From positions 806,001 through 870,000 of the forward strand of contig NZ_PSTQ01000001.1 in assembly GCF_002931075.1 (NCBI RefSeq): DNA of 64,000 bases. The letters run 5' to 3'. Below the pieces are notes generated by a model. That model ran no database searches. It saw nothing but the letters and a program-made list of their open reading frames with translations, and was not told where the DNA came from. The stretch is from Pseudoclavibacter sp. AY1F1. Its GTDB lineage: Bacteria > Actinomycetota > Actinomycetes > Actinomycetales > Microbacteriaceae. The position numbers and the translations under genes were made by a program. Shown one piece after another: positions 7,375 to 16,853 of this stretch (position 1 is its first letter; the number at the start of each line of letters is the position of its first letter).

Positions 7375-8444
7375 AAGGACTCCAGCATGTGCTCCCAGGA
7401 CCGGAGCACGTCCTGCCCGACCAGCCCAAGCTGCGTCAGCACGGCCACGCAGCGAGAGTGCTCGTCGTAGAGCTCCAGGGCCGTCGTCGGCCCCTGCGGG
7501 CCCCACGACGTCACCAGCAGGCACGAGCGCAGCGCCGAGAGGTCTAGCTCCACGATTCCCTCACCCAGTGACACGACAAGCAGACTGCCCACGCGCTCGA
7601 CCAGGTGCACTCGGCCCGCACTCAACTGCAGGACAGCGCTCGACGGCACCCCGACGCACACCGGCAGACCAACGGAGCTCAGGTGCTCGAACAGCGCCGA
7701 GACCACCGAGCAGTCCACGCCGCGGCTGCTCCCGACCCCGCCAACGCCCCACACCCCGCGGGCCTCGCCCGAGCCGCCTCGCACCAGCGCCGCGTGACGA
7801 TCGGCACCGCCGTCCTCGAACACGGCGTCGAGCTGAGCGAGCTGGTCGCCGTCGCGCCAGCCCGTCTCCTCAGCACGCGAGAGCTGCGCACGAGCGAGCT
7901 GCGCCTCCGTCAGCCCCCGAGAACGGCCGAGTTCCGAGAGGAGCTGCGCATCAGCTTCGGAGTGGACCAGCACGCGATGCACGAGGTGCCCAGAACTCGA
8001 ATAGACGTAGAGAGTCGGCAGAGCGCCCGGCACCCCCTCGTCATGCGCGATGACAGCGGCGCCGAGGAGCGTCGGGCGCACCCGGAGCGTGATCCACGCA
8101 GAAGGGGGAACGAGCGCACTGCCGCAAGCCGTCGGGAGGTCGTAGCTGCCGATCTGGTGCATCGTGCACACAGCGTTCCGGGTTGTGGCCGTCGCCGTTC
8201 CGAATCCCACAAGCCCGTAGGCCAGCGCCTCCGGCGTGAGAGCAACCTTGCGAAGCATGGTGTGCGGGGAAGCGAGCAGCCTGTCGAGAGTGCCAGCTCC
8301 CTGCGCGCTCACCGGCCGGTGGTGCCCGGGGCTGGCGCTTGTGTGCCCGCGCTCGCCAGGCCCGCCGTGCCTCCGCCGCGCACACGGGCAGTTCCCGCTC
8401 ACCCCGCAGACCTCACCCTGGCCCGCGGTGTCCTCCGGCAGCAT
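7362..8444 (-). CDS. HmuS/ChuS-like haem-handling protein (divergent)
   Basis: Up to 360 residues from ATG 8444; an internal ATG at 8261 would give 299 residues and the start is unsettled. It resembles HmuS/ChuS haem-degrading factors: TRNAVCTMHQIGSYDLP matches the family's TRNE..VHEKVG.Y block, LYVYSSSGHLVHRVLVH matches FFD..G.AVHKVYLT, and the second half shows QLSAGRVHLVERVGSLLVV and TTALELYDEHSRCVAVL in matching order. The two-repeat layout is retained. ATG 8444 lies 3 nt after the stop of the diflavin reductase, so they are co-transcribed. Family members bind haem and some break it down using a reductase. The match is by eye and moderate. Confidence 0.6.
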   Translation of the reverse strand: MLPEDTAGQGEVCGVSGNCPCARRRHGGPGERGHTSASPGHHRPVSAQGAGTLDRLLASPHTMLRKVALTPEALAYGLVGFGTATATTRNAVCTMHQIGSYDLPTACGSALVPPSAWITLRVRPTLLGAAVIAHDEGVPGALPTLYVYSSSGHLVHRVLVHSEADAQLLSELGRSRGLTEAQLARAQLSRAEETGWRDGDQLAQLDAVFEDGGADRHAALVRGGSGEARGVWGVGGVGSSRGVDCSVVSALFEHLSSVGLPVCVGVPSSAVLQLSAGRVHLVERVGSLLVVSLGEGIVELDLSALRSCLLVTSWGPQGPTTALELYDEHSRCVAVLTQLGLVGQDVLRSWEHMLESLPAA

Positions 8445-8447
8445 GGC

Positions 8448-10190
8448 TCAGTACACGTCCCGCACGTAGCGCTTCTGGCGCTTCAGGGCAGCCACGTACT
8501 CCGCTGCCCCCTCCGAGGTGACGCCGCGCTCCTGGGCTACGACGGCGTGCAGCGCATCGTCGACGTCGCGCGCCATTCGGGAAGCGTCGCCACAGACGTA
8601 GAAGTGCCCGCCCTCCTCGAGCCACGCGTACAGCTCCGCGCTGTGCTCAAGCATCCGCGTCTGCACATAGATCTTCTCCGCCTGATCACGCGAGAATGCC
8701 AGATCGAGGCGATCGAGCACACCGCGTTCGGTGAGCCCCTCGAGCTCCTCCTCGTAGATGAAGTCGCTTTCGCGGTGCTGGTCGCCGAAGAGCAGCCAGT
8801 TGCGGCCAGCCGCGCCTCTCGCCTCGCGCTCGTGCAGGAACCCGCGGAACGGGGCGATGCCCGTGCCAGGGCCGACCATGATCATGGGTGCGTCGTTGTC
8901 CTCCGGGACGCGGAACGCGGCGTTCGGCTGCAGGAAGAGGTGCACGGGGTCGAGGTCGCCAACACGATCCGCGAGGAACGTGGAGCAGACACCGCCGTAG
9001 CGCCGCGCCTCGTTCCCGTACCGAACCGAGGCGACGGTCAGGTGGATGCGGTCCGGGCTCGCCAGCGGGCTCGACGAGATCGAGTATGCGCGGTGCTGCA
9101 GTGGGCGGAGCAAAGCCGCGAATTCGTCCGCGCCGAACGCCACTCCCTGCGCGGCCTTGAGCACGTCGAGCGTGTCGCGGCCCCACAGCCAGCCGTCGAG
9201 CTGCGCCTTGTCGCCGCGCTGCACGAGCTCGGCGACCGCCCCGCTGGGTTCACGCGCGGAGAGCTCAGCGAGCAGGTCCTTCGAGGGCGCCGTGATGTCA
9301 AGCTCCCGCTCGAACGCGGTCCGCACGCTCGAGCCGCTCTCGAGCGTCTCGTCCCCGGAGAAGCCGAGGTGCCCAAGCAACTCGTCGACCAGCGCCGTCT
9401 CGTTGACCGGCACGACCGCGAGGGCGTCGCCGGCCGCGTAGGTGATGCCGCTGTCGCCGAGATCGAACTCGTAGTGTCGGATCTCCTTCGAGCTGCGGGG
9501 GCCGGAGAGCACGCGGTTCACTGCGAGACGGGACGGGTACGGGGTCTTCTTGTTCCAAGGGGAGCGCACCCGGGCCGGCGCCGCCGCGGCCGCTGGAGCC
9601 GGAGCCGGGGCCGCCGTGTTCGGCTGCAGCGCCCCGAAGTGCTCGACGACCTCGGCGATCCAGGCCGCAGCACTGTCCTCGTAGTCGACGTCGCAGTCGA
9701 CCCGCTGGACCACGCGGGTGGCGCCGAGCTGCTCAAGGCGGGTGTCGATGAGCTTCCCCGCCTGGCAGTAGTCGTCGTAGCTGCTGTCGCCAAGCGCGAG
9801 CACCGCGAACTTCGCAGACTCAAGCCGTGGGGCACCGTCGGCGGACAGCTCCTCCCAGAACAGCTCGGCGTTGTCCGGCATCTCGCCCTCGCCGTACGTG
9901 GACGTCACAACGATGATGTTGCGTTCGCCGCCGAGCGCCTCAGGCGAGACGGAATCGAGCGGTGCGAGCGTCGCGGCCAGCCCGGCACCGCGGGCAGCCG
10001 CCGCGAGGTCCTCCGCGACGAACTCGCAGTTCCCGGTCTGCGTTCCGATGAGGATCTCCAAGGTGAGCGTCGCCGCCTGGACCTCCTTGTCGGCGGTCGG
10101 GATAGCGGCAAGCCCCGCCATGAACCCCGATAGCCAGGCCTGCTGCTCCCGGGTGAACGGTGCGTCTACCGGGATGAACGGCGCGCTCAC
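8448..10190 (-). CDS. diflavin NADPH reductase (CysJ / P450-reductase type)
   Basis: 580-residue electron-transfer flavoprotein passing electrons from NADPH through FAD and FMN. The start is GTG 10190, with GGGAGG upstream and a 4-base GTGA overlap with the stop of the GltB-like gene. Domains: flavodoxin (LIGTQTGNCEFVAEDL at about 50, TSTYGEGEMPDNAELFWEEL, LALGDSSYDDYC), Ala/Pro-rich linker, FAD domain (HRAYSISSSP and GGVCSTFL) and NADPH domain (MVGPGTGIAPFRGFLHERE, YVCGDASRMARDVD). It looks like bacterial sulfite reductase flavoprotein alpha, but no haemoprotein beta subunit is nearby. Its partner is therefore more likely a product of its own operon. That last point is inference. Confidence 0.92.
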   Translation of the reverse strand: MSAPFIPVDAPFTREQQAWLSGFMAGLAAIPTADKEVQAATLTLEILIGTQTGNCEFVAEDLAAAARGAGLAATLAPLDSVSPEALGGERNIIVVTSTYGEGEMPDNAELFWEELSADGAPRLESAKFAVLALGDSSYDDYCQAGKLIDTRLEQLGATRVVQRVDCDVDYEDSAAAWIAEVVEHFGALQPNTAAPAPAPAAAAAPARVRSPWNKKTPYPSRLAVNRVLSGPRSSKEIRHYEFDLGDSGITYAAGDALAVVPVNETALVDELLGHLGFSGDETLESGSSVRTAFERELDITAPSKDLLAELSAREPSGAVAELVQRGDKAQLDGWLWGRDTLDVLKAAQGVAFGADEFAALLRPLQHRAYSISSSPLASPDRIHLTVASVRYGNEARRYGGVCSTFLADRVGDLDPVHLFLQPNAAFRVPEDNDAPMIMVGPGTGIAPFRGFLHEREARGAAGRNWLLFGDQHRESDFIYEEELEGLTERGVLDRLDLAFSRDQAEKIYVQTRMLEHSAELYAWLEEGGHFYVCGDASRMARDVDDALHAVVAQERGVTSEGAAEYVAALKRQKRYVRDVY

Positions 10191-13100
10191 GCGAGTCCTC
10201 CCGCGGTCGCTGCGAGTCCCGCGACGGGAACGGACGGCTGCTGGCGCTTCTCCGTGACGACAAGTTCCCTTGCAATGTCCACCATCGCGGCCGTGGCGAG
10301 GATCTCGTCGGTCCCGACAGACTCCAGGAGGCGCCGGTTCTTCACGTTCTGGTGCATGATCCACCCCGTCGTTCCTGGCGCGTCGATGCTGCGCACATTG
10401 CGCAGGCGAAGGGCGTCCTTATAGTCCTCGAGTCGCTTGGCGGCGATGAGCGCCGCCAGTTCCGCATCCTCGAAGCGGTCGAGCTCACCGCGCAGGTACT
10501 TGTTCACGCGTTGCATGACGAAGAAGTCCTCCGTGAGGATGAGCTTGCGCACGGCGTCAACTACCCGGGGGTCGTCCGGACCCTGAGCATCCGGCACCCG
10601 AGTGAGAGCGATGTCCTGCGAGATGTTCAGCACCGCGTAGGACGCCAGCAGGGCGAACCGGTCGTCGCGATCCGACTCTGACCCGCTCGGAGTGCGACCG
10701 TCGATGACGGGGTGTCCGCCGCGGTAGGCCTCCTTGAAAAGGCGGATGCGCTGGGTCGCGATGGAGGTCGAGAGCTCGTCGAGCAGCTCCTTGCGTCCCT
10801 TCGCCGCGAGGATCTCGTCGGCGTCCTGGTAGAGCAGAAGCGCGCGCGGCATCCCGCAGAAGAACTTGCTCCGCTCGACCTCCCAGTCACCGAGAATCCG
10901 CGCGGCGAGCGGGGACCCCGTCGCGTCGAGATGCCACTGCAGGAGGAGCTTGACGGCGGCCTCGTGGAAGTCTCCGCGGCTGGTGTCGGTGATGGGGAAC
11001 ACGAGGAGCGAGTCCGCGCTCACGTTGTCGCGAGTCGACCCGTCGGCGTCGTACTGGTAGACGAAGCCGCCGCTCATCCCGTTGCCGAGGCCCTTGCCCG
11101 CGGCCCCGAGGTTGAGCACGGCCCCGTTGGTCATGTACTCGCACCCGAAGTCGCCGATGCCCTCGACGACCGCCGTTGCGCCGGAGTTTCGCACGGCGAA
11201 GCGGTCGCCGGCCTCTCCCTGCACAAACGTGCGTCCACCCGTCGCCCCGAAGAGCGCGAAGTTTCCGATGAGCACGTTCTCGCCGGGCTCCGAACCTCCG
11301 CCGCCGGGGGAGAGGACGACGATCGTGCCACCGCCCTGGCTCTTGCCGACTCCGTCGTTCGCGGTGCCCGTGTGCACGAGGCGCATGCCGTCGTTGCTGA
11401 ACGCGCCGTAGGACTGGCCCGCCGACCCCTGGGTCGTGACGATCACGCTGCCATCGACAAGCGAGCGTCTGCCGCGCTCGTCCTCGACAACTGCCGGAAG
11501 CCCTGCCACCGTCTCGGCGTCGAGCTCGTAGTTGAGCATCCGCTCGATATCGATCGACAACTGCCCGCCGACCGACTTGAAGCGATTGCCCATCTCGACC
11601 CCTTCGATGCGCACCTCGGGCTCGGCCCGCTCGACGAGCGCCGCGCGGATCTGCTCGACAAGCGAGTCGTCGATGCTGAAGTCCTTCTCGAGGTAGATCG
11701 GGTCGACGACGATCTTCTCCGGCACTTTCGCAAGCATGTCGCGCACGTCGAGGTCGCCGACGCTCGCCGGGTGCGCGAGGAGCTGCAGCAGGTCGCCGCG
11801 GCCCCGAGCCTCTGCGAGGGACCGGAGGCCGAGCGACGCGAGGATCTCCCGCACCTCGTGCGAGATGTTCAGCAGGTACTGCGCGAGTGCCCGCGGGTCG
11901 CCGTCGAACACCTCGGGGTTCGTCGTGAGCCCCGCCGGGCACTTGATGTTGCAGTTCTTGGCCATGACGCAGCCGAGCATCATGAGTGCCGTCGTGCCGA
12001 ACTCGAAGCTGTCGCCGCCGAGGAGCGCCGAGGTGACGACGTCGCTCGCCATCTGGTGAGCGCCAGAGCACCGCAGCACCACTTTCTGCCTGAGGCCGTT
12101 GGCGAGCAGCGCCTGGTGCACCTCCGCGACGCCGATCTCTGCCGAGCGACCCGCGTACTTGAGGCTCGTGACGGCCGCAGCCCCCGTGCCACCCGTGTTG
12201 CCCGCGACGTTGATGACGTCGGCGCCTGCCTTTGCGACACCCACGGCGATCGTGCCGATGCCCTCGGACGAGACGAGCTTCACGACGACGCGCACACGCG
12301 CCGCCTTGCAGTCGTGGATGAGCTGGGCGAGGTCCTCAATCGAGTACGTGTCGTGGTGCGGTGGCGGGGAGACGAGCTCGACGCCGGGGGTGCCGCCTCG
12401 CGCCGCCGCGATATCTACCGTGACCTTCGGTGCTGGCAGCTGCCCGCCCTCACCCGGCTTGGCGCCCTGGCCGATCTTGATCTCCAGCTCCTGCAGCATC
12501 GGGTCGGCGAGGTAGCCGGCCCAGATGCCGAATCGGCCGGAGGCGAACTGCTTGATGCGCGAGCCGCGGATCGTGTTGTAGCGGGTGATGTGCTCGCCAC
12601 CCTCGCCGCAGTTCGACATGCCGCCGACCATGTTTGTGCCGTGCGCGACCGATTCGTGGGCCGTCGCGACGAGCGCGCCGTGGCTCATTGCTCCGGATGC
12701 GAGCGTGCGCGCGATCTCGTGCGCTGGCTGCACCTCGCTGAGCGAGATGCTGTCCGGCGCAGTCCTCAGCAGGCTCAGGATGCCCGCGGAACCGGGAGCC
12801 ACCGTGATCTCGAGGTGTGAATCCGTTGCAGTGGTCTCGACGACGACCTCCGCGTCGAGCGCCGTGAGCACCTGGGCGAGGGCATCGTGGCGCGTGGCGT
12901 CGCCGCCGAGCGGGCCCGTCAGCGTGAGGCGGTAGAGCTCGTTGGCGACACGGTCGATCTCGAGGCCGCGGACGCGGACGTCGCTGTTGCCCTCAAGCGA
13001 GAACCTGCTCAGCTCGCGTGCGAACTCGGCAGGCGTGGAGGCGAGTCTGACGTCGGCGGGCAGCGAGAGCACGTCACGCAGCGCGGACGGACGCCTCGTG

Positions 13101-15787
13101 CGCTCCTGGATGGTGTTGGTGACGAAGTCGCGATAGCCGGGGGTGATCTCGAACGCGTCGATCTGCTCGGGGGTGAGCGCCCCGTATCCGCTGTAGGTGT
13201 ATGCCTTGTCGTCGAGCCCGAATGCGTCGCCGAGCTGGCCGAGCGTGAGCAGGCGCAGCGAGTCGTGGCCAGGGTGGGGTTCGGCCACGCCCGGTTCCCT
13301 CGCCGCAGCGGCGTCGCGCGTCTCGAGGATGCGCGGCTCCTCCGTCATGTCGATGAATCCACGGACGGCTGTCGTGCCGAAGGAGTGACCTGCGCCCTCC
13401 TGGCGCTCCTTGAAGAGTCCGAGTAGGGGGATCTGCTTCTCGTCGGCAACTGCGACGGCTCGTTCGTGCCACTCGGCGACGGCGAGGGCGATGCGCTCGA
13501 ACCGCACCCCGCCGACGGGGGCCGCGAGGTGCGGGAAGTAGTCGGCGAGGACGGGGTCCTTCGTGTCCAGGTAGTTGGGTTCGAAGAACTCCCCGCCGAT
13601 GTAGCTCTCGACCGTGCACAGGCCGACCCGGCCCATCGTCTTCATGAGCGACTTCTCTGCCGCCTTCGCGAAGCGGGCGACCGCGAGGTCGGTCTCCGTG
13701 ATCGTGTCGACGGATGCGGCGCCGCTCGGGTAGCGTTCCTCGGCGCGCAGGCGCACGCACAGTGGGTAGACGGCGGCAGCGCCGAACCCCAGCGCAGAGG
13801 CGATGTGGTGGGAGGAGGGCAGCTGGCCGCTCTCGGCGATGATCGAGACGCGAAGACGCAGCCCCTCCCTGATGAGCCGCTGGTTGACGGCGGCGATCAC
13901 AAGGATGAGGGGGATGGCCGCCGCTTCTCGTGACACGTTGCGGTCCGTGAGCACGGCGATCCCGCCCTGTGTCCGCGCGAAGCCGGTGACGGCGTCGCAG
14001 ACACGCTCGACGGCGGCGCGCAGCGAGGCCGCGTTCGCGGCAGCGTCGCCCTGGACCGGCGTGTAGAGGATTTCGAACCGCTCGAGCGGCGCGAGACGCT
14101 GCTCGCGCAGCGCCACCATGTTGAGGTGGCTCAGGATGGGCGAGGGCACGACGATCTGGCGTGTCCGGTTTCCACCGTCCGGCTTCGCCCCGAGCGCCAC
14201 GCGGAGCGTCATTCCGTCGGCTTCCCTGATGCTGTCGAGCGGCGGGTTCGTGACCTGCGCGAATCGCTGCGAGAAGTACTTCGCGAGCCCACCTTCCTGG
14301 TCGGAGAGCGCGTTGATCGCGTTGCCGTAGCCCATGGCAGAGATCCGCTCGGTGCCGTTGGCGAGCATCGGATCCATCATGAACTTGAAGCTCTCCTGGT
14401 TGAGCGAGTACGCGACGTACCTGCCTGCGGGGGAGAGGTCGCCCTCGTAACCGAGCGTGTTGCTGCCGCGGCTGATCTCGGGGAGTTCGATGTCCTCGAT
14501 GTTCACTCGCGCGGCTCCGAGCTCCGCACTGTAATCGCGTCGAAGCGCGAGCTGCTCAAGGGCCTCCCACGTGCGGAAGCTGCGTCCCTGCCTGTGGTCG
14601 AAGTAGAGCATCCCGCCCGCTTCGATACGGCCGCGGCGGATGATCGTGCCGGGCGAGAACTGGATCTGGCCCGCCTCCGAGCTGACGACGAGGTAGTCGT
14701 CGGTCTCGACCGTGCGCAATGGGCGCAGACCGAGGCGGTCGAGACGCGCGCCGATGATGTCGCCGTTGCTGAACACGAGGGCGGCGGGCCCGTCGTTCTT
14801 CTCCTCGTAGAGCGAGAAGAACTCGAGCATGTCGCGGACTTCGGGGGTCAGCGTGCGGTCGTTCTCCCAGGCGGGCGGCATGGTCGAGACGACTGCCTCG
14901 ACGAGCTCGAGACCGTCGTCGAAGACGCGGCTCTGCAGCGTCTGGTCGAACCGGCTGCTGTCCGACTGCCCGGGCGGATGCACGATGACGCGCCCGCGAG
15001 CCGTCGCGAGTGCGTTCTCGGAGAGCCGGTTCTTGCGGTCGGTGTTGAGCTCGCCGTTGTGCGCGAGCATGCGGAAGGGCTGCGCCATGCTCGGGTGCGG
15101 TTCCGTGTTCGTGGAGAAGCGCGTGTGGAAGAAGAGCGTTCGCACGGACTGGCGCTCGTCGAGGAGGTCCGTGAAGTAGGGGATGACCTCGTTCGAATTG
15201 AGACGCCCCTTGAGTGTCTGCGTGCGAGCGCTCAGTGAGAGCGGGTAAAGGCCCTGCAGCGCAGGGTCGGCGTAGGCGACGCCCTCGATCTCGAGGAGCG
15301 CGGTGTTCGCCGCCGCATCCATCTCCGCCCGGCTCCACCCCGGGGCGGCCTCGAAGACCCACTGCACGATCGGGAGTTGGTAGTGCTCGGCCGCCGGACG
15401 GGCCACGGAAGGGTCGACAGGAACGTCGCGCACGAGCACGGGTTCGATTCCGTGTGCCCTCAGCGTGCTGGAGATCAGCTCGTGAGCGGCTCCGAGCTGG
15501 TCCTTGTCGCTCGGCATGAAGAAGTTACCGACGCCGAAGAGGCCGGCCGTGAGCGGCCTGCCGACCACAGCACTGAAGAACTCGACCGAGAGGTCCACGT
15601 TGATGCCGGCACCGTCGCCGACACCCTCGGCCGACATGCCGCCGCGGTGCGGGATCGCGCACAGCGCCTCGTTGCCGAGACGGATCACGTCATGGTGCTG
15701 CACACCGTCTTTGCGTGTGACGAAACCAACGCCGCAGTCGCTCTTCTCGAGCTCAGGACGGTACAGACCAGCGATTTTTTGCGACAC
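10187..15787 (-). CDS. GltB-like glutamate synthase large subunit, extended form
   Basis: Predicted glutamine:2-oxoglutarate amidotransferase, 1,866 residues against about 1,500 for classical GltB. Start GTG 15787 has GGAGG 7 nt upstream. Order: short propeptide, then Cys18 in CGVGF (type-2 glutaminase nucleophile) with AIPHRGGMSAEGVGDGAG; central domain; FMN domain (GAMSHGALVATAHE, GGMSNCGEGGE, VAGNTGGTGAA); Fe-S cysteines in CVMAKNCNIKCP (about 1274; spacing x5/x3 rather than the usual x5/x4); glycine-rich beta-helix (about 1400-1640); a C-terminal extension of about 225 residues. No GltD small subunit follows; a diflavin reductase overlaps the stop. Homology is certain; whether it is the housekeeping GOGAT is not. 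Confidence 0.88.
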   Translation of the reverse strand: MSQKIAGLYRPELEKSDCGVGFVTRKDGVQHHDVIRLGNEALCAIPHRGGMSAEGVGDGAGINVDLSVEFFSAVVGRPLTAGLFGVGNFFMPSDKDQLGAAHELISSTLRAHGIEPVLVRDVPVDPSVARPAAEHYQLPIVQWVFEAAPGWSRAEMDAAANTALLEIEGVAYADPALQGLYPLSLSARTQTLKGRLNSNEVIPYFTDLLDERQSVRTLFFHTRFSTNTEPHPSMAQPFRMLAHNGELNTDRKNRLSENALATARGRVIVHPPGQSDSSRFDQTLQSRVFDDGLELVEAVVSTMPPAWENDRTLTPEVRDMLEFFSLYEEKNDGPAALVFSNGDIIGARLDRLGLRPLRTVETDDYLVVSSEAGQIQFSPGTIIRRGRIEAGGMLYFDHRQGRSFRTWEALEQLALRRDYSAELGAARVNIEDIELPEISRGSNTLGYEGDLSPAGRYVAYSLNQESFKFMMDPMLANGTERISAMGYGNAINALSDQEGGLAKYFSQRFAQVTNPPLDSIREADGMTLRVALGAKPDGGNRTRQIVVPSPILSHLNMVALREQRLAPLERFEILYTPVQGDAAANAASLRAAVERVCDAVTGFARTQGGIAVLTDRNVSREAAAIPLILVIAAVNQRLIREGLRLRVSIIAESGQLPSSHHIASALGFGAAAVYPLCVRLRAEERYPSGAASVDTITETDLAVARFAKAAEKSLMKTMGRVGLCTVESYIGGEFFEPNYLDTKDPVLADYFPHLAAPVGGVRFERIALAVAEWHERAVAVADEKQIPLLGLFKERQEGAGHSFGTTAVRGFIDMTEEPRILETRDAAAAREPGVAEPHPGHDSLRLLTLGQLGDAFGLDDKAYTYSGYGALTPEQIDAFEITPGYRDFVTNTIQERTRRPSALRDVLSLPADVRLASTPAEFARELSRFSLEGNSDVRVRGLEIDRVANELYRLTLTGPLGGDATRHDALAQVLTALDAEVVVETTATDSHLEITVAPGSAGILSLLRTAPDSISLSEVQPAHEIARTLASGAMSHGALVATAHESVAHGTNMVGGMSNCGEGGEHITRYNTIRGSRIKQFASGRFGIWAGYLADPMLQELEIKIGQGAKPGEGGQLPAPKVTVDIAAARGGTPGVELVSPPPHHDTYSIEDLAQLIHDCKAARVRVVVKLVSSEGIGTIAVGVAKAGADVINVAGNTGGTGAAAVTSLKYAGRSAEIGVAEVHQALLANGLRQKVVLRCSGAHQMASDVVTSALLGGDSFEFGTTALMMLGCVMAKNCNIKCPAGLTTNPEVFDGDPRALAQYLLNISHEVREILASLGLRSLAEARGRGDLLQLLAHPASVGDLDVRDMLAKVPEKIVVDPIYLEKDFSIDDSLVEQIRAALVERAEPEVRIEGVEMGNRFKSVGGQLSIDIERMLNYELDAETVAGLPAVVEDERGRRSLVDGSVIVTTQGSAGQSYGAFSNDGMRLVHTGTANDGVGKSQGGGTIVVLSPGGGGSEPGENVLIGNFALFGATGGRTFVQGEAGDRFAVRNSGATAVVEGIGDFGCEYMTNGAVLNLGAAGKGLGNGMSGGFVYQYDADGSTRDNVSADSLLVFPITDTSRGDFHEAAVKLLLQWHLDATGSPLAARILGDWEVERSKFFCGMPRALLLYQDADEILAAKGRKELLDELSTSIATQRIRLFKEAYRGGHPVIDGRTPSGSESDRDDRFALLASYAVLNISQDIALTRVPDAQGPDDPRVVDAVRKLILTEDFFVMQRVNKYLRGELDRFEDAELAALIAAKRLEDYKDALRLRNVRSIDAPGTTGWIMHQNVKNRRLLESVGTDEILATAAMVDIARELVVTEKRQQPSVPVAGLAATAGGLA

Positions 15788-16046
15788 GAAGATGCCTCCA
15801 GGGGACAGCAGCGAGGGGAACAGGCGACGCGAACACTGCAACGTTGGAGGTTTCGTCTGCGGGAGTCGGCACTTGGTGCGGTGCGAGCTTCCCAGCGGCA
15901 AAGCGGTATACGTACGGTAAGGGTTGCCTAAAGCTGATGCAAGGCCACGCGCCGCTAATCCTGGCAAACGCTGACCTACCACCTGGTGGGCTGAGGAGTA
16001 CGATCCGGAACGCGCACTCGCGCCAGCACCAACAGTAAGAGGCACC

Positions 16047-16853
16047 ATGAGCACCATCTTCATCACCGGAACGTCAACGGGACTCGGCCGCGCGACCGTC
16101 GAGCTCTTCTCCGCGAGGGGCTGGCGCGTCATCGCCACGATGCGAACGCCAGAGAAGGAAACCGCCCTCGGTGAGCTCCCCGGCGTGACACTCAAGCAAC
16201 TCGATGTGACCGACCCTGACGCCATCGTGCGAGTCGTCGCCGAGACGCTCGCGGAGGAGCCGGTCGACGTCCTCTTCAACAATGCGGGCTACGGTCTCGC
16301 CGGCCCCTTCGAAGCGGCGACGGATGAGCAGATCGTGCAGAACATCTCGACGAACCTCCTCGGCGTCATGCGCGTCACCAAGGAGTTCATCCCGCACTTC
16401 CGCGAATGCGGCACCGGGGTCATCCTCACGACGACTTCCATCGGCGGCAAGGTCACGATGCCCTTCAACTCCGTGTACCACGCCGCGAAGTTCGGCGCCG
16501 AAGGCTGGAGCGAGGGGCTCTCCTACGAGCTGGCTCCGTACGGCATCCGCGTCAAGACGATTGCGCCTGGCGGGATCCGCACCGACTTCGGCGGCCGTAG
16601 CCTCGACCAGACCGGCCACCCCGAGTACATGGATGCGCTCATCAAGGCGACGTCGCGGTTCCGCGACCCTGCCCGCGACGCGACACGCTCATCTGCCGAG
16701 CAGGTCGCCCAGGCAGCGTTCGACGCGGTGACGGACGGCACCGAGCAGATCAGCTACGTCATCGGCGAGGACGCGCAGGAGTACCTGAGCATGCGCGAGC
16801 AGCTGGGGCAGACGGGGTTCGTCGCGGCATCCACGAAGCTCTTCTTCGGCTGA
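16047..16853 (+). CDS. short-chain dehydrogenase/reductase (SDR)
   Basis: 268-residue Rossmann-fold oxidoreductase, classical SDR. TGTSTGLG (residues 8-15) binds NAD(P), NNAG follows beta-4, TTTSIGG carries the catalytic Ser and YHAAK the Tyr and Lys. The ATG has AAGAGG upstream. The substrate is unknown; the closest flavour is the SDR group near 17-beta-hydroxysteroid dehydrogenases. It is divergent from the GltB-like gene across a 259-bp gap that must hold both promoters and contains the small palindrome CCACCTGGTGG (15979-15989). Its stop lies in a tandem repeat. Confidence 0.9.
   Translation: MSTIFITGTSTGLGRATVELFSARGWRVIATMRTPEKETALGELPGVTLKQLDVTDPDAIVRVVAETLAEEPVDVLFNNAGYGLAGPFEAATDEQIVQNISTNLLGVMRVTKEFIPHFRECGTGVILTTTSIGGKVTMPFNSVYHAAKFGAEGWSEGLSYELAPYGIRVKTIAPGGIRTDFGGRSLDQTGHPEYMDALIKATSRFRDPARDATRSSAEQVAQAAFDAVTDGTEQISYVIGEDAQEYLSMREQLGQTGFVAASTKLFFG

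Noticed and set aside
7605-10133. 842-residue plus-strand frame
   Set aside because: Covers the HmuS-like and diflavin genes in antisense; His/Arg-rich without domains.
8448-10190. Complete assimilatory sulfite reductase
   Set aside because: Only the flavoprotein is present; no haemoprotein or other sulfate-assimilation gene is nearby, so a cys operon is not supported.
10712-12820. 702-residue plus-strand frame
   Set aside because: Antisense to the GltB-like gene, no domain, no ribosome site.
15788-16282. 165-residue N-terminal extension of the GltB-like gene
   Set aside because: Antisense to the SDR start and without similarity to GltB; GTG 15787 has GGAGG and gives the Cys18 propeptide arrangement.
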